Origin: Streptomyces fungicidicus
GTDB taxonomy: Bacteria > Actinomycetota > Actinomycetes > Streptomycetales > Streptomycetaceae
Reading direction: 5' to 3'
NCBI RefSeq assembly: GCF_003665435.1
Contig: NZ_CP023407.1
Location: 4,154,001-4,218,000 of the forward strand
DNA: 64,000 nt
Shown here: positions 8,474 to 17,126 of the stretch, in pieces
How the letters are laid out: every line of letters starts with the position of its first letter
Numbering within the stretch: the stretch's first letter is position 1
Program-made: the position numbers and the translations under genes
Notes under the pieces: model-generated
The model's input: only the letters and a program-made list of their open reading frames with translations
Told to the model about the DNA's origin: nothing
Database searches by the model: none

Positions 8474-9274
8474 ATGGCCCCCTTCGCGGTGCGCATCTCG
8501 GACGAGGGCCTCGCCGAGATCGACGGAGAGCCCCTGGCCACCGACCCGGGCCAGTCCGTGCACGAGGCCGTGCTCGATCGCTTGCAGCAGTACGCGGAGC
8601 AGCGTGCCGTCGCCGTCGAGGCGACGGTGACCGACGGTCCCGGCGCGGCGCACTTCGTCCTGGAGGTGTCCCCCGACGGCTCCAGCCGCCTCCTCGACCG
8701 ACCCTCGACCCCGACCCCGACCCCGGCGCCTGCTCCCGCCCCACCCCCGGCCCCCGCTTCCGCGGTGGCCACGGCGATCGCCCGCGCCCGGGCCGCCGCG
8801 ACGGCGCCCCCCGCCCCGGCGCCCCGCCCCCTCCCCTCGCAACTGGCGGGCCGCATCGCGCACATCAACGCGCTGGCGACCGCGGGCCGGCTGGCGGAGG
8901 CGTCGGCGGAGGCGACCGCGCTGCGCGAGGGGCTGACCCGCTCGGCGGGCACGGAACACCCGGACGCGCTGGAGGCACGGGCCATGGAGGCCTACCTGGC
9001 GCACCTGCGCGGCGACCACCGGGAGGCCACGGTGCTGGCCCTGTCGGTGGCCCGCATCCTGTGCGGGACCGGCGACCCGCAGGCGCCGGCGGCGGTGATG
9101 CGGGCGGCGGCGGCCTGGCAGCGGCTGGAGGAAGACCGGGCGGTGGAGATCCACGGCAACGAACTGCTCCACATGTGGGGCCGGCTGCACGGCGACGGCC
9201 GCCTCGGCCCCGCGGACGAACGACTCGCCCAACGGGTCCGCGACCGGCTGGAGGCCCTGCCCGCCCACGTCTGA
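8474..9274 (+). CDS. Conserved hypothetical with Pro/Ala linker
   Basis: 266 aa. I chose the ATG at 8474 because a good ribosome binding site (aggagg) lies 9 nt upstream. An ATG at 8450 overlapping the previous stop is possible but would place that binding site inside the gene. Residues 1-75 look like a small alpha/beta domain, followed by a ~35-residue Pro/Ala/Thr linker. The C-terminal ~130 residues are helical and Ala/Arg/Leu-rich in a way reminiscent of TPR bundles. I do not recognise the family. Close spacing after the transglycosylase gene suggests co-transcription and a link to the secretion apparatus. Confidence 0.65.
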   Translation: MAPFAVRISDEGLAEIDGEPLATDPGQSVHEAVLDRLQQYAEQRAVAVEATVTDGPGAAHFVLEVSPDGSSRLLDRPSTPTPTPAPAPAPPPAPASAVATAIARARAAATAPPAPAPRPLPSQLAGRIAHINALATAGRLAEASAEATALREGLTRSAGTEHPDALEARAMEAYLAHLRGDHREATVLALSVARILCGTGDPQAPAAVMRAAAAWQRLEEDRAVEIHGNELLHMWGRLHGDGRLGPADERLAQRVRDRLEALPAHV

Positions 9275-9292
9275 CCCCCTGACCCGCATACA

Positions 9293-9317
9293 CCCGATCC
9301 ACGCGTCGTGGATCGGG
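9293..9317 (+). terminator. 11-bp hairpin terminator
   Basis: An 11-bp perfect stem (9293-9303 with 9307-9317) with a 3-nt loop lies 18 bp after the stop of the 266-aa gene and upstream of the sigma factor gene. It probably insulates the sigma factor from the transfer-associated operon. Confidence 0.65.
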
Positions 9318-9421
9318 CGTCAAGCGAACGTGGAACCCGCCTGACCACACTCCGTTCCCCCGGAGGCCCGGCTCCAGCCCCCACAGCTGCGACCGGCCAC
9401 CCCAAGGAGCGGGAGCACACG

Positions 9422-9997
9422 ATGAATGTGACGGTGATCGGGTCGGCGAGCGCGGCGTCCGCCGAGGAACGGGCCCTGCGGGACCTCTACCTGGAACACG
9501 GTCCGGCCCTGTACGCGTACGTGCTGCGCATGCTGGGCGGGGACACCCACCGCACGGAGGACGTCATCCAGGAGACGCTGCTGCGCTGCTGGAACAAACG
9601 GAACCTGGCGGACCGCGAGGGCATGGCCGTACGCCCCTGGATGTTCCGCGTCGCCCGCAACATCGTGATCGACGCGCACCGCACGAAGGCGGCCCGCCCG
9701 CCGGAGATCGGCGGCGCGACCTGGCTGACCGAACTGGGCGCCGACGCCGACGACATAGAACGCATGCTGTCGTCGATCGTGCTGCACGACGCCCTGCGGG
9801 CCCTCACCCCCGCCCACCGCGAGGTCCTGGAGGCCACCTTCTTCGCCGACCGCACCACCCAGCAGGCGGCCGCCACCCTCGGCGTCCCCCAGGGCACGGT
9901 GAAGTCCCGCGTCTACTACGCCCTGCGCAGCCTCCGCACGGCCCTGGAGGACCGCGGCATGCACTCGGAAGACCGCGGCGACCGGCCCTCCCGCTGA
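9422..9997 (+). CDS. ECF-type RNA polymerase sigma factor
   Basis: 191 aa. Region 2 is present (HGPALYAYVLRMLGG, then TEDVIQETLLRCWN, residues ~20-65) with the W-MFRVARNIVID helix that contacts the -10 element. Region 4.2 (LTPAHREVLEATFF, then TQQAAATLGVPQGTVKSRVYYALRSLR) forms the -35-binding helix-turn-helix. The size is normal for the class, and the form resembles the SigL/SigK-like ECF group. No anti-sigma gene with a zinc-binding or membrane domain follows; the next gene is on the other strand. Control may therefore be transcriptional or by an unlinked anti-sigma. The ATG at 9422 is preceded by an AAGGAG at about 12 nt. Confidence 0.9.
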   Translation: MNVTVIGSASAASAEERALRDLYLEHGPALYAYVLRMLGGDTHRTEDVIQETLLRCWNKRNLADREGMAVRPWMFRVARNIVIDAHRTKAARPPEIGGATWLTELGADADDIERMLSSIVLHDALRALTPAHREVLEATFFADRTTQQAAATLGVPQGTVKSRVYYALRSLRTALEDRGMHSEDRGDRPSR

Positions 9998-9998
9998 C

Positions 9999-10217
9999 TC
10001 AGAACCGGCGGGACCCGGCCTTCAGCCCGCCTATGAAGACCCCCCAGGAACCGGCCCCGAAGCACACCGCCGGCCCGTGCGGAACCTTGCTGTCACGAAC
10101 GGGAACGACCTCCGTGAACCCGTCGGCGACCTCCACGCAGTTGCCGCCCTCCTGATTGCTGTAGCTGCTCCTGCGCCAGGCGACGCCGTTCGGATCGGGA
10201 AGGAACATTCGCTTCAC
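9999..10217 (-). CDS. DUF397 protein
   Basis: 72 aa with the family signature WRRSSYSNQEGGNCVEVADGF and VPVRDSKVPHGPAVCF (residues ~14-60). DUF397 proteins are encoded next to XRE/DUF5753 regulators in Streptomyces and behave in several cases as small partners or antitoxin-like modulators. Here the gene overlaps the 3' end of the regulator by 125 bp in a different frame, far more than the usual few bases. It stops 2 bp from the sigma factor stop on the other strand. Confidence 0.85.
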   Translation of the reverse strand: MKRMFLPDPNGVAWRRSSYSNQEGGNCVEVADGFTEVVPVRDSKVPHGPAVCFGAGSWGVFIGGLKAGSRRF

Positions 10218-11037
10218 GGTGACAGCCCTCCATCGCGGATCGGATCATGTCGAGCGACATGAGTGTGGGCAGGGCGTCCGCCCGAAGCCGATCGTAGGTC
10301 AACGAGAAGCGCTCAACCTCTGTCGGATCCTCGATGAGTCGGCCATTGTGCGCGCCTTCCGTGTAGGCGACCTCCGACCCGTCCGGCAGTGTCAGAACGG
10401 TCAGTGACCCGCCCATGGCGTCGTGCTCACCCTGCGCGAACGGCAGCACCTGCACCTTGATGTGCCGCTCCGCCGCCGCCTCCACCAGCCGCCCCAACTG
10501 GGCCCGCATGACGTCATCACCGCCGATCGGACGCTTGAGCACCGCCTCGTCGAGCACCACCCACAGCTCCGGTGCGTCGGGTGAGCCGAGCCGCTGCTGC
10601 CGCGCCATACGCGCGCTGACCCGTTCCTCCAGTTGTTCGTCGCCGCTGAGCGTCACACCCACGCTCAGGACGGCCCGCGCGTACGCCTCGGTCTGCAACA
10701 GCCCGGGCACCAGGTGCGCCGCGTACTCCCGTACGGAAACCGCCTGTTCAGCGTGGGCGATGAACTTCCTGAACCAGTCGGGGAAAGCTTCCCGGTATAC
10801 GTACGGCCAGAGGTCGACGAGGAGATCGTCCGCGCCCAGGGCCGTGTCCAGCGCACGGGCCAGTGCCAGCGTCGGCTTGGCGCCCGAGGCCCGTTCGATC
10901 TGCGTGATCCGGGTGCTCACCACATGCGTCCTGGCGCCGAGCTCGGCCTGGGTCAGTCCGGCCGCCGTACGGAGCCTGCGCACCCGCGCGCCGAACAGGG
11001 CCGCCATGGACGCACTGGGGTCAATTCCCTTGGCCAA
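10093..11037 (-). CDS. XRE/DUF5753 (Scr1-type) regulator
   Basis: 314 aa as read from a TTG start with GGGAGG 9 nt upstream. The N-terminal helix-turn-helix (LRTAAGLTQAELGARTHVV, residues ~20-65) is followed by the DUF5753 domain (REYAAHLVPGLLQTEAYARAV to ERFSLTYDRLRADALP). The last ~40 residues, after MEGCHREANVPS, are Arg/Gln/Gly-rich and are read out of frame over the DUF397 gene. They do not look like family sequence. Either the regulator has lost its natural stop or there is a frameshift near 10215. With the DUF397 gene and the divergent kinase at 11181 this is the common Streptomyces triad. Confidence 0.85.
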   Translation of the reverse strand: MAKGIDPSASMAALFGARVRRLRTAAGLTQAELGARTHVVSTRITQIERASGAKPTLALARALDTALGADDLLVDLWPYVYREAFPDWFRKFIAHAEQAVSVREYAAHLVPGLLQTEAYARAVLSVGVTLSGDEQLEERVSARMARQQRLGSPDAPELWVVLDEAVLKRPIGGDDVMRAQLGRLVEAAAERHIKVQVLPFAQGEHDAMGGSLTVLTLPDGSEVAYTEGAHNGRLIEDPTEVERFSLTYDRLRADALPTLMSLDMIRSAMEGCHREANVPSRSERRRLAQEQLQQSGGRQLRGGRRRVHGGRSRS

Positions 11038-11180
11038 AGCGTCACTTCCCTCCCTTATCGCCTGAAAGGTAATGCCGTAGTGCCTGTTGAGCGTAGGGAG
11101 ATCGTCCGATCCTTATGCACAGAACGTGACAACACCCTCACAACGAGGGACGTCTGAGCTCGACGGACAAGGACGCAGCC

Positions 11181-11648
11181 GTGCTGACAGGAACGCCCAC
11201 CCAGGAAGACGAACCACGACGAGGCGTCGGACCCGTCGCCGTCACGGAGGCGCGCGCACAGTTCGCCTCCTCACCGCGAGGCGCCCGGCTCGCCCGGCGT
11301 CACGCCGTGCGGTGGCTGGAGGAATGGGGCTGCCCGCCGCCCTCGGACACCTCGTGCACGGTGGCACTGATCGTCGGCGAACTCACCGCGAACGCCGTGC
11401 GGCACGGCAGGGTCCCCGGCCACGACTTCGCCCTCCGCCTCACCCTCGACCCGGAGGCGAACCTGATCCGGGTCGAGGTCTCGGACGCCGCCGGGACGAA
11501 GACCCCTCCCGCGTCGCCACTCCCGCCCTGCCCCGAGGGCGAGTCGGGCAGGGGCCTCCTCCTGGTGGACGTACTCGCCGCCCGCTGGGGCTCGACCCCT
11601 CGCCGGCCGGTGGGCAAGACGGTCTGGGCGGAAGTGCTCCTGCCCTGA
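11181..11648 (+). CDS. RsbW-like ATP-binding protein (GHKL kinase fold)
   Basis: 155 aa from a GTG at 11181. The HATPase motifs are visible: the N-box IVGELTANAVRHG (residues ~68-80), the G1-type box LIRVEVSDAAG, and a G2-type GRGLLLVDVLAARWG. Such single-domain proteins are abundant in Streptomyces as anti-sigma-factor-like serine kinases, though most have unknown partners. The gene is divergent from the XRE/DUF397 pair across a ~140-bp promoter interval, an arrangement found repeatedly in these genomes. Which target it binds cannot be told from the sequence. Confidence 0.8.
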   Translation: MLTGTPTQEDEPRRGVGPVAVTEARAQFASSPRGARLARRHAVRWLEEWGCPPPSDTSCTVALIVGELTANAVRHGRVPGHDFALRLTLDPEANLIRVEVSDAAGTKTPPASPLPPCPEGESGRGLLLVDVLAARWGSTPRRPVGKTVWAEVLLP

Positions 11649-11660
11649 GAACCCGGAACC

Positions 11661-12458
11661 TCAGCCCAGCAGCCCTTCCTGCCCGACGTCCATGACGTCG
11701 GCGGTGTCCTCGGCCGGCGGGGCCTCGACCGTGACGGGCCCGTCGACGTCAAGGAAAGTGACGGTCAGGTCCAGCGCCTCCCCGCCGGTCCCGGCCTTCC
11801 ACCGGAACTGCTTGGCGCGATCGTCGCCGTCGACCCACAGGTCCATGGTGAGCGTGTCGGAGACGCCCAGCCCCATGAGCTGGTCCAGGCCCTCGATCCG
11901 GCGCTCCCGGGTCGCCGCGTCGGGGGCGTCGTCACGGGCGGCGCGCAGGCCGTCCAGTGTGACCGTTCCCCTGTAATGGGTGGTCCTGGCGCCGTCGACC
12001 GTCTCGGTCCCGACCAGCCGCACGTCCTTGGACCCGGTCAGCAGGGTGGACTGCACGACGGGGCTGCTCTCCAGCGTGCGGGGCAGGACGCCGTAGGAGT
12101 CGTTGTCCACGGTGAGCCCTCCCCACACCGCCGGCTCAGCCCTGAACCACCCCTTTCCCTTCACCGCCTTACCGACGTACATCACCTCGTCGACGAACCG
12201 GACCGGCAACCGCCCCATCTCCATGCTCAAGGCCGGTGGGTCCGTCTTCATGAACGCGTCGGCCTCCACCCGGCCCCGCTCCGGAAGGGTCCCGGTGACC
12301 CGGTAGTGCGCCGACTCGACGCCCGCGGATTCCGCCGCCGCCTCCGCCACAACCGCCGCAGGACTCCCCCCGGACCCACCCCCACCCTCGTCACCGCAAG
12401 CCCCCGCACCCCCGACAATCAGCACGACGGCGAACCCCACCCCCACCACTCTGCCCAT
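11661..12458 (-). CDS. LppX/LprG-like secreted lipoprotein
   Basis: 265 aa with a hydrophobic signal segment and a weak lipobox ending GAGAC (C at residue ~21). The ~240-residue mature domain has the LolA/LprG-like pattern: an N-terminal helix (AESAGVESAHYRVTG), then strands containing VDEVMYVG and DLWVDGDDRAKQFRW. This fold is used to carry lipid or hydrophobic molecules at the cell surface. The start is uncertain between the ATG at 12458 and a GTG at 12473, since the leader is only GGGGGCGGG. The gene converges on the kinase gene at 11181 with 12 bp between stops. Confidence 0.72.
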   Translation of the reverse strand: MGRVVGVGFAVVLIVGGAGACGDEGGGGSGGSPAAVVAEAAAESAGVESAHYRVTGTLPERGRVEADAFMKTDPPALSMEMGRLPVRFVDEVMYVGKAVKGKGWFRAEPAVWGGLTVDNDSYGVLPRTLESSPVVQSTLLTGSKDVRLVGTETVDGARTTHYRGTVTLDGLRAARDDAPDAATRERRIEGLDQLMGLGVSDTLTMDLWVDGDDRAKQFRWKAGTGGEALDLTVTFLDVDGPVTVEAPPAEDTADVMDVGQEGLLG

Positions 12459-12638
12459 CCCGCCCCCACGCACCGTTTCCCCCACGCTTCCCCCCAACAC
12501 CAAGGCACTCTCCCCATATCCCGGCCGCGAGAGTATCCGGCCGTGGGCCGGTCCCGACGCGGGGCATGGCGATGAGTTCCCGAAGCGGGCGGAGTCCAAC
12601 AATGTGACCGTCTCCGCAGCCCACCGGAGGAGAACGCC

Positions 12639-13214
12639 ATGACCGCCACCTACACCTTCGACGTCTTCTCCAGCCTCGACGGTTACGGCGCCGCCGGCGG
12701 CGACTGGACCGGCTACTGGGGCAAGCAGGGCCCGGAACTTCTCGACCGCCGCCTCGCCCTGTACGACACCGAGCAGCGGATGGTCTTCGGGGCCAACACC
12801 TATCGCCTGTTCGCGCAGATGCTGGCCGTGAGCACCGAGGACTCCGACGTGCGCGACCCGTGGGGCCTGCGCTTGTGGAACACGCCGGCGACGGTGGTGT
12901 CGACGACCCTGAGGGACCCCCTCGACTGGCCTGACGCGACCCTCGTCAGCGGCGACGCCGTCGACGTCGTCGCCCGGCTCAAGGAGGAGTCCGACGTGCC
13001 GCTGCGCTCGCACGGCAGCCTGTCGATGAACCGTGCCCTGATGGCGGCGGGCCTGGTCGACCGCGTACAGGTGACGATCTTCCCCGTCATCACCGGCGAG
13101 ACCGGCCTCGACCGGATCTTCCAGGGCGCGGCCGACTTCGACCTGGAACTGCTCGAACACCACACCCTCGACGGCCGCACCCAAGAACTCACCTACCGTC
13201 CCACCCTCCACTGA
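12639..13214 (+). CDS. Dihydrofolate reductase-family (RibD C-terminal-like) protein
   Basis: 191 aa starting at an ATG with GGAGGAG 7 nt upstream. It opens with FDVFSSLDGYGAA, the typical strand-loop of RibD_C/DHFR-like reductases, and continues with MVFGANTYRLFAQML. The segment with LRSHGSLSMNRALMAAGLVDRVQV corresponds to the dinucleotide-binding GS/GG region. Members of this family are usually single-gene NADPH reductases of unknown substrate in Actinobacteria. It has its own promoter interval and converges on the amidase gene. Confidence 0.85.
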   Translation: MTATYTFDVFSSLDGYGAAGGDWTGYWGKQGPELLDRRLALYDTEQRMVFGANTYRLFAQMLAVSTEDSDVRDPWGLRLWNTPATVVSTTLRDPLDWPDATLVSGDAVDVVARLKEESDVPLRSHGSLSMNRALMAAGLVDRVQVTIFPVITGETGLDRIFQGAADFDLELLEHHTLDGRTQELTYRPTLH

Positions 13215-13229
13215 CGAGTCCGCCACTGG

Positions 13230-14699
13230 TCACTGATGCCCTCGGGTGTGCCGGGCACCGTCGAAGCCGCCGATCTTCTGCTCGAGCAGTTCGGCCAGCC
13301 GCAGTGGGGTGCGGTCCTCGAACATCGGACCGATGAGCTGCACACCCACCGGCAGGCCTTCGGGGGTCCGGCCCGCCGGTACGGCGGTGGCGGGCAGGCC
13401 GGGCATGGTGGCCAGACCGGCCCAGACGAGCTGGTCGAGGTAGGGGTACTCGACGCCGTCGATGGCGATCCGGCGGTCCAGCAGATCTGGGGTGTGGTCG
13501 TGCGGGAACGCGGGTGTCGGCGTGATCGGGCACACCACCGCGTCGAAGTCGGCGAAGAGCCCCCGCCAGCCGTGACGGTGGAGCTCGCGACGGTCGTTCG
13601 CCCGAATCCAGTCGCGATGGCTGAGCACCATCCCGCGCAGCCGCGCCGCGCCGAGACTCCGGTCGTCCGCGCTCAGTCCGGCGGCACGGGTCCGCAGTTG
13701 CTCGTACGCCTCGGCGGGGAAACCCGCGACGGCGCCCGAGAACAGCAACTGCATGTAGAGCGTCGCGGCTTCGGCCAGGTCGGGCAGCAGCGGACTGTGC
13801 CGTTCGACGCGTGCGCCGCCGTCGACGAGGGCGCCGGCCACCCGGTCCACGCCCGCCCGCACAGCGGACCCGGTCGGAATGAACGGATGCTCGTCGAGGA
13901 CCAGGACCCGGAAGTCGCTCAGCCGCTGGTGGCGTGCGGGCGGCAGGGTCAAGGCGTGCGCCACGCCCAGCGTCAGCGGGTCCGGCCCGGCCATGACGTC
14001 CAGCAAGAGCGTGAGATCGCGGGCGGTGCGCGCCATCGGGCCGACGACGGCGAGGTCGAGGTCGACCGGCAGTGCCGGCGTGGCCGGCGGGACCATACCT
14101 CGGTTAGCCACCAGCCGGAGGGTCGGCTTATGGGCGTAGACACCGCAGAAATGCGCGGGGGTGCGCAGCGAGCCGCCGATATCGGAACCGATGGACAACG
14201 CGCCGAATCCAGCCGCCAGGGCCGCCGCCGATCCGCCGGAGGAACCGCCCGGCGTACGCTCGTGGTCCCACGGGTTGTTGGTGGTGCCGTAAATGTCATT
14301 GAAGCTCTGCAGATCCCGCAGCCCCAGGGGCACGTTGGTCTTACCGAGCACCACCGCGCCGGCGGCCCGCAGCCGCGACACCTGTACGGCGTCCTCGGTC
14401 GGCACGAAGTCCCGGTGCGTCGGGATGCCCCAGGTCGTGGGCAGCCCGGCGATGTCGTAGGACTCCTTGACCGTCACCGGGACACCGAGCAGTGGCCGGT
14501 CCTCCCCGCGGGCGCGCGCCTGGTCGGCGTGGTGCGCGGCGGCCCGCGCGCGGTCGAAGTCGGGCACGCAGATCGCGTTGATCGCCTTGTCGTCCCGTTC
14601 GATACGGGAGATCGCCTCGTCGGTCAGCTCCACTGACGTCACTTCACCGGCACGTAAGGCGACCGCTATTTCTTCGGCCGACGCAAAATTCCACTCCAT
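13230..14699 (-). CDS. Amidase signature family hydrolase
   Basis: 489 aa, the usual length. The catalytic Ser-cisSer-Lys triad can be placed: Lys in VPVTVKESYD near residue 76, Ser in TPGGSSGGSAA near 151, and Ser in GSDIGGSLRTPA near 175. The enzyme should hydrolyse an amide such as an aryl- or acyl-amide in the cytoplasm. It has no GatC or GatB neighbours, so it is not the tRNA amidotransferase subunit. I chose the ATG at 14699 (MEWNFASAEEI) because the family normally begins at this helix; a TTG 33 codons upstream is open but not family-like. Confidence 0.9.
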   Translation of the reverse strand: MEWNFASAEEIAVALRAGEVTSVELTDEAISRIERDDKAINAICVPDFDRARAAAHHADQARARGEDRPLLGVPVTVKESYDIAGLPTTWGIPTHRDFVPTEDAVQVSRLRAAGAVVLGKTNVPLGLRDLQSFNDIYGTTNNPWDHERTPGGSSGGSAAALAAGFGALSIGSDIGGSLRTPAHFCGVYAHKPTLRLVANRGMVPPATPALPVDLDLAVVGPMARTARDLTLLLDVMAGPDPLTLGVAHALTLPPARHQRLSDFRVLVLDEHPFIPTGSAVRAGVDRVAGALVDGGARVERHSPLLPDLAEAATLYMQLLFSGAVAGFPAEAYEQLRTRAAGLSADDRSLGAARLRGMVLSHRDWIRANDRRELHRHGWRGLFADFDAVVCPITPTPAFPHDHTPDLLDRRIAIDGVEYPYLDQLVWAGLATMPGLPATAVPAGRTPEGLPVGVQLIGPMFEDRTPLRLAELLEQKIGGFDGARHTRGHQ

Positions 14700-14789
14700 G
14701 AATCGGACCGTATCCGCCTCTTGGGGAGGCCATAAAACGCCGATTCGCACAACACAAGTCGACGGATCCACCTGCGAGGCACCAGCGCC

Positions 14790-16169
14790 TTGGATCACAC
14801 TGCCCTGGTGATGGACAAGCTTGTGTTCCTGGCCAAGATCCTGGGGTTACTCGCGTTCTGCTACGCAGCAGCGGTGGCCTGGGCCAGGTCCGCACCGGTT
14901 CGGTCCGCACTGGGTTCCCGGGCAGAGCGACTGATCGAGCGCGGAGTGGAGGCGATGGTCGGCCGGTGGGACGCATGGATCACCGCTCACGCGATGCAGC
15001 GCGTGAGCAACGCCTTGGTCCACCTGTCGCCCGCGGCGCCCGGGGTCCCGACGCGGGGGTGGCTCGCCGTCATCGAAGCGGCCAAGGCATGGACCGCCTT
15101 CATGCCCTTCGTGCTCGTCGCACAGCTGCTCAAGATCGTTTTACTGGCTCTGGCCCTGTTCAACCTGGGGACGATCGTCGCCGGCGTCAGAGATCTGGTG
15201 GAGCACCCGCCGGGTGGCGAGCGTCCGCGCCAACGGAACTGCGTAGGGCTTGGCCCTGCTGACGACCATGAGCATGCGGCTGGTGGCGGCCTCTTCGACG
15301 AGTGCATGGGGTCAGGCCCGGACCCGCTCGCACCATTGGAGAACGCGGGCCGTGAGGCGGCGGACCGGGTGTGGTCGGCGCTCGCGGCTGCGGTGACCGA
15401 TCCGTGGGGCGACCCAGTGGCCACGACGAAGGTCATCATCGCCTTCACCTTGCTGGTGATGGCCATACGGGCCGTATGGGGGACTGTGTCCCCCTTCTAC
15501 CGCGCCGGCGACTCTCGTGAGTACCGTCGGGCCGGTCTTCAGAGCACGGCGGCTGGGGAGCTGCACCGCGCGCCCTCCTCACGCGGCGAGACGGCACAGT
15601 GGCAGCCGGTCGTCGTCCTCCTTGCTGTCTGCACGAGTGTGGGGCTGGCGTACAGGCAGTTGGAATCCCGCGACGCGCTGTCCGCACCACGGGTCAGCCT
15701 GAAGACGGCCGAGCGGGCTGTCTGGTCCGCCTGGCGAACTCGACACGGTCGCGTTCGGCGGGCTCGTCGCAACGAACTGAAACGGCATGCCGCAGAGGTG
15801 GTGGGAGCTCTGCGGGCCATGGAGGCGAGACAGGACAGCGGGGCCGACACGGCGAAGGTCTTCGAGGACACGGCGGTGATGCTGCTGAAGATCGCCCAGC
15901 GGTACGCCGAAGGGCGCACGCTCGCGCTTCTCGACCCCGGCGACCTGTCGGACGTGACTCCCGCACACAACCGGGAGTGGGTGCGCCTGGTCGCCCTCGG
16001 CCTGATCGTCACCGGCACAGTGGCGGGCGCGCTGGCGATCGGGTTGCCGGACGCGGCAGCGACCCCGCTGATCGGGGTGGTTTCACTGCTCTCGTGGACC
16101 GTCCTGTACGGAGGGCGGATGGTCGGTACCGACCTCGTCGACGTCATGCGAGGACAGAGCCGCGGCTGA
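14790..16169 (+). CDS. Multi-pass membrane protein of unknown function
   Basis: Up to 459 aa from a TTG; an in-frame ATG at 14811 is an equally good start. Hydrophobic helices lie near residues 10-28, 105-130, 213-231, 270-285 and 400-445. Between the last two is a ~110-residue basic, helical cytoplasmic region (WRTRHGRVRRARRNELKRH). I recognise no family. It is the first gene after the amidase in the accessory stretch leading to the tRNA-Pro attachment site. Lower G+C at wobble positions than in the core genes suggests acquisition. Confidence 0.6.
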   Translation: MDHTALVMDKLVFLAKILGLLAFCYAAAVAWARSAPVRSALGSRAERLIERGVEAMVGRWDAWITAHAMQRVSNALVHLSPAAPGVPTRGWLAVIEAAKAWTAFMPFVLVAQLLKIVLLALALFNLGTIVAGVRDLVEHPPGGERPRQRNCVGLGPADDHEHAAGGGLFDECMGSGPDPLAPLENAGREAADRVWSALAAAVTDPWGDPVATTKVIIAFTLLVMAIRAVWGTVSPFYRAGDSREYRRAGLQSTAAGELHRAPSSRGETAQWQPVVVLLAVCTSVGLAYRQLESRDALSAPRVSLKTAERAVWSAWRTRHGRVRRARRNELKRHAAEVVGALRAMEARQDSGADTAKVFEDTAVMLLKIAQRYAEGRTLALLDPGDLSDVTPAHNREWVRLVALGLIVTGTVAGALAIGLPDAAATPLIGVVSLLSWTVLYGGRMVGTDLVDVMRGQSRG

Positions 16170-16204
16170 CGGCCGGTGCGCACCTCGCCTGTGTTTGTTC
16201 GCCG

Positions 16205-16699
16205 GTGCGCGTCGGCGTTGTCACGCAGTTGGACACTCGCCCGGCCAACGCGGAACTGTACGAGGTGTGTTCGCTGTCGTGTCCTGTCGTGGACATAGCC
16301 AAGCCGAGATCCAGCTCCTGTCTCCCTTGGGCGGGCTCCGCATTGTTCGGGGCTGCCATGGGCTGCGTCGCCTGGCCGCTGACCGTTTGGGCGCGCGCGT
16401 ACTGCGACGCGGGTTACGACGCCGGCGGACGTTTCGAGCTCAACTTCTTGCTCCCTCTGGTCGTGGGAGCCGAAGCACTTGCTGGGCTTGTGGCGTGGGC
16501 CATCGGCTGTCGGCTGGCGCTTGGTGCGCCAACGGCGGTCCGCGTTTCGCTGCCAACGCTGCTCGTGGTTGTCGCGACGGTGTGGCTGGCATGGTGGCTC
16601 TTCGCGACCCGGGGGACGTTGGACGGCTATCCCGGCGACTCCGGCCTCTGCCCTGTGAGTAACGTCCCGCCGCAGTGGCCTGACTGGATCCCAGCCTGA
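16205..16699 (+). CDS. Small membrane protein, hypothetical
   Basis: 164 aa from a GTG at 16205. Three membrane helices are predicted: WAGSALFGAAMGCVAWPLTVWA, then FLLPLVVGAEALAGLVAWAI, then the one containing LPTLLVVVATVWLAWWLF. The C-terminus is extracellular or cytoplasmic with two Cys. The start region overlaps a 20-bp sequence (16219-16238) that recurs at 17268-17287, so the first codons may be repeat-derived and the true start could be the later in-frame codons. No family recognised. Confidence 0.5.
   Translation: MRVGVVTQLDTRPANAELYEVCSLSCPVVDIAKPRSSSCLPWAGSALFGAAMGCVAWPLTVWARAYCDAGYDAGGRFELNFLLPLVVGAEALAGLVAWAIGCRLALGAPTAVRVSLPTLLVVVATVWLAWWLFATRGTLDGYPGDSGLCPVSNVPPQWPDWIPA
16221..16236 (+). 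repeat. TCACGCAG-type 16-bp repeat, copy 1
   Basis: Sequence TCACGCAGTTGGACAC. Related copies lie at 17051-17066, 17270-17285 and 26752-26767, all in the same orientation and all in the accretion region next to tRNA-Pro. They are candidates for arm-type integrase-binding sites or remains of attachment regions. Confidence 0.55.
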
Positions 16700-17050
16700 T
16701 CAGCCACAACTATGCTTCGCCGGTACCTGAGGCGCCCTCTCTGAGTCGGACTCTTATCCGCGCGGTAACCAGTAACCCTCCTCGGGCCGGGCCTCGGGCG
16801 GGGACCACGATACGGGGGGCGCGGACCCGGTTTGGAAGATCGCGCGCGCGGGTGGTCGCTGACCTGCCCGTTCCTCGCTGAGCTCCCGTGGCTTCCCGTG
16901 TCTCCCCCCACCCGGAGACGCTGCCGCAGCGGGCACGCGGCGTGCACGCCCAATCGTCGGCCTGCCGATCTTCTTGGCTTCGAGAAAGGGGCGATTGGAT
17001 GGACCACACAGCCGCGAGCGAGCCGAACCCGGACACGCGGGAAGCGCTAA

Positions 17051-17066
17051 TCACGCAGGCAGACAG
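17051..17066 (+). repeat. TCACGCAG-type 16-bp repeat, copy 2
   Basis: Sequence TCACGCAGGCAGACAG, 61 bp before the partial tRNA copy. It is in the same position relative to the attachment sequence as copy 4 at the other end. Confidence 0.5.
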
Positions 17067-17077
17067 GCAAGCAAAAC

Positions 17078-17115
17078 AGGTGAGGCACCTAGGAACGTTT
17101 GTAGGTGCCTCACCT
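17078..17115. terminator. 14-bp hairpin before the left attachment site
   Basis: Perfect stem 17078-17091 with 17102-17115 and a 10-nt loop, 11 bp from the attachment repeat. A hairpin of unrelated sequence stands at the equivalent position at the right end (26780-26815). This suggests it is the terminator of a former integrase gene. Confidence 0.65.
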
Positions 17116-17126
17116 GCTGTTATGGC

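Larger units (their letters stand above)
16700..17126. other. Gene-poor junction with integrase-end-like sequence
   Basis: I see no convincing intact gene here. The 49 bp from 17032 to 17080 align without gaps to 26733-26781, the sequence just after the integrase stump at the right end; about 39 positions match, including GACACGCGGGAA and TCACGCAG. The preceding ~50 bp could encode a decayed integrase C-terminus (GDWMDHTAASEPN), which is tentative. This would be the right-hand end of an older element whose body lies further left. Confidence 0.45.
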
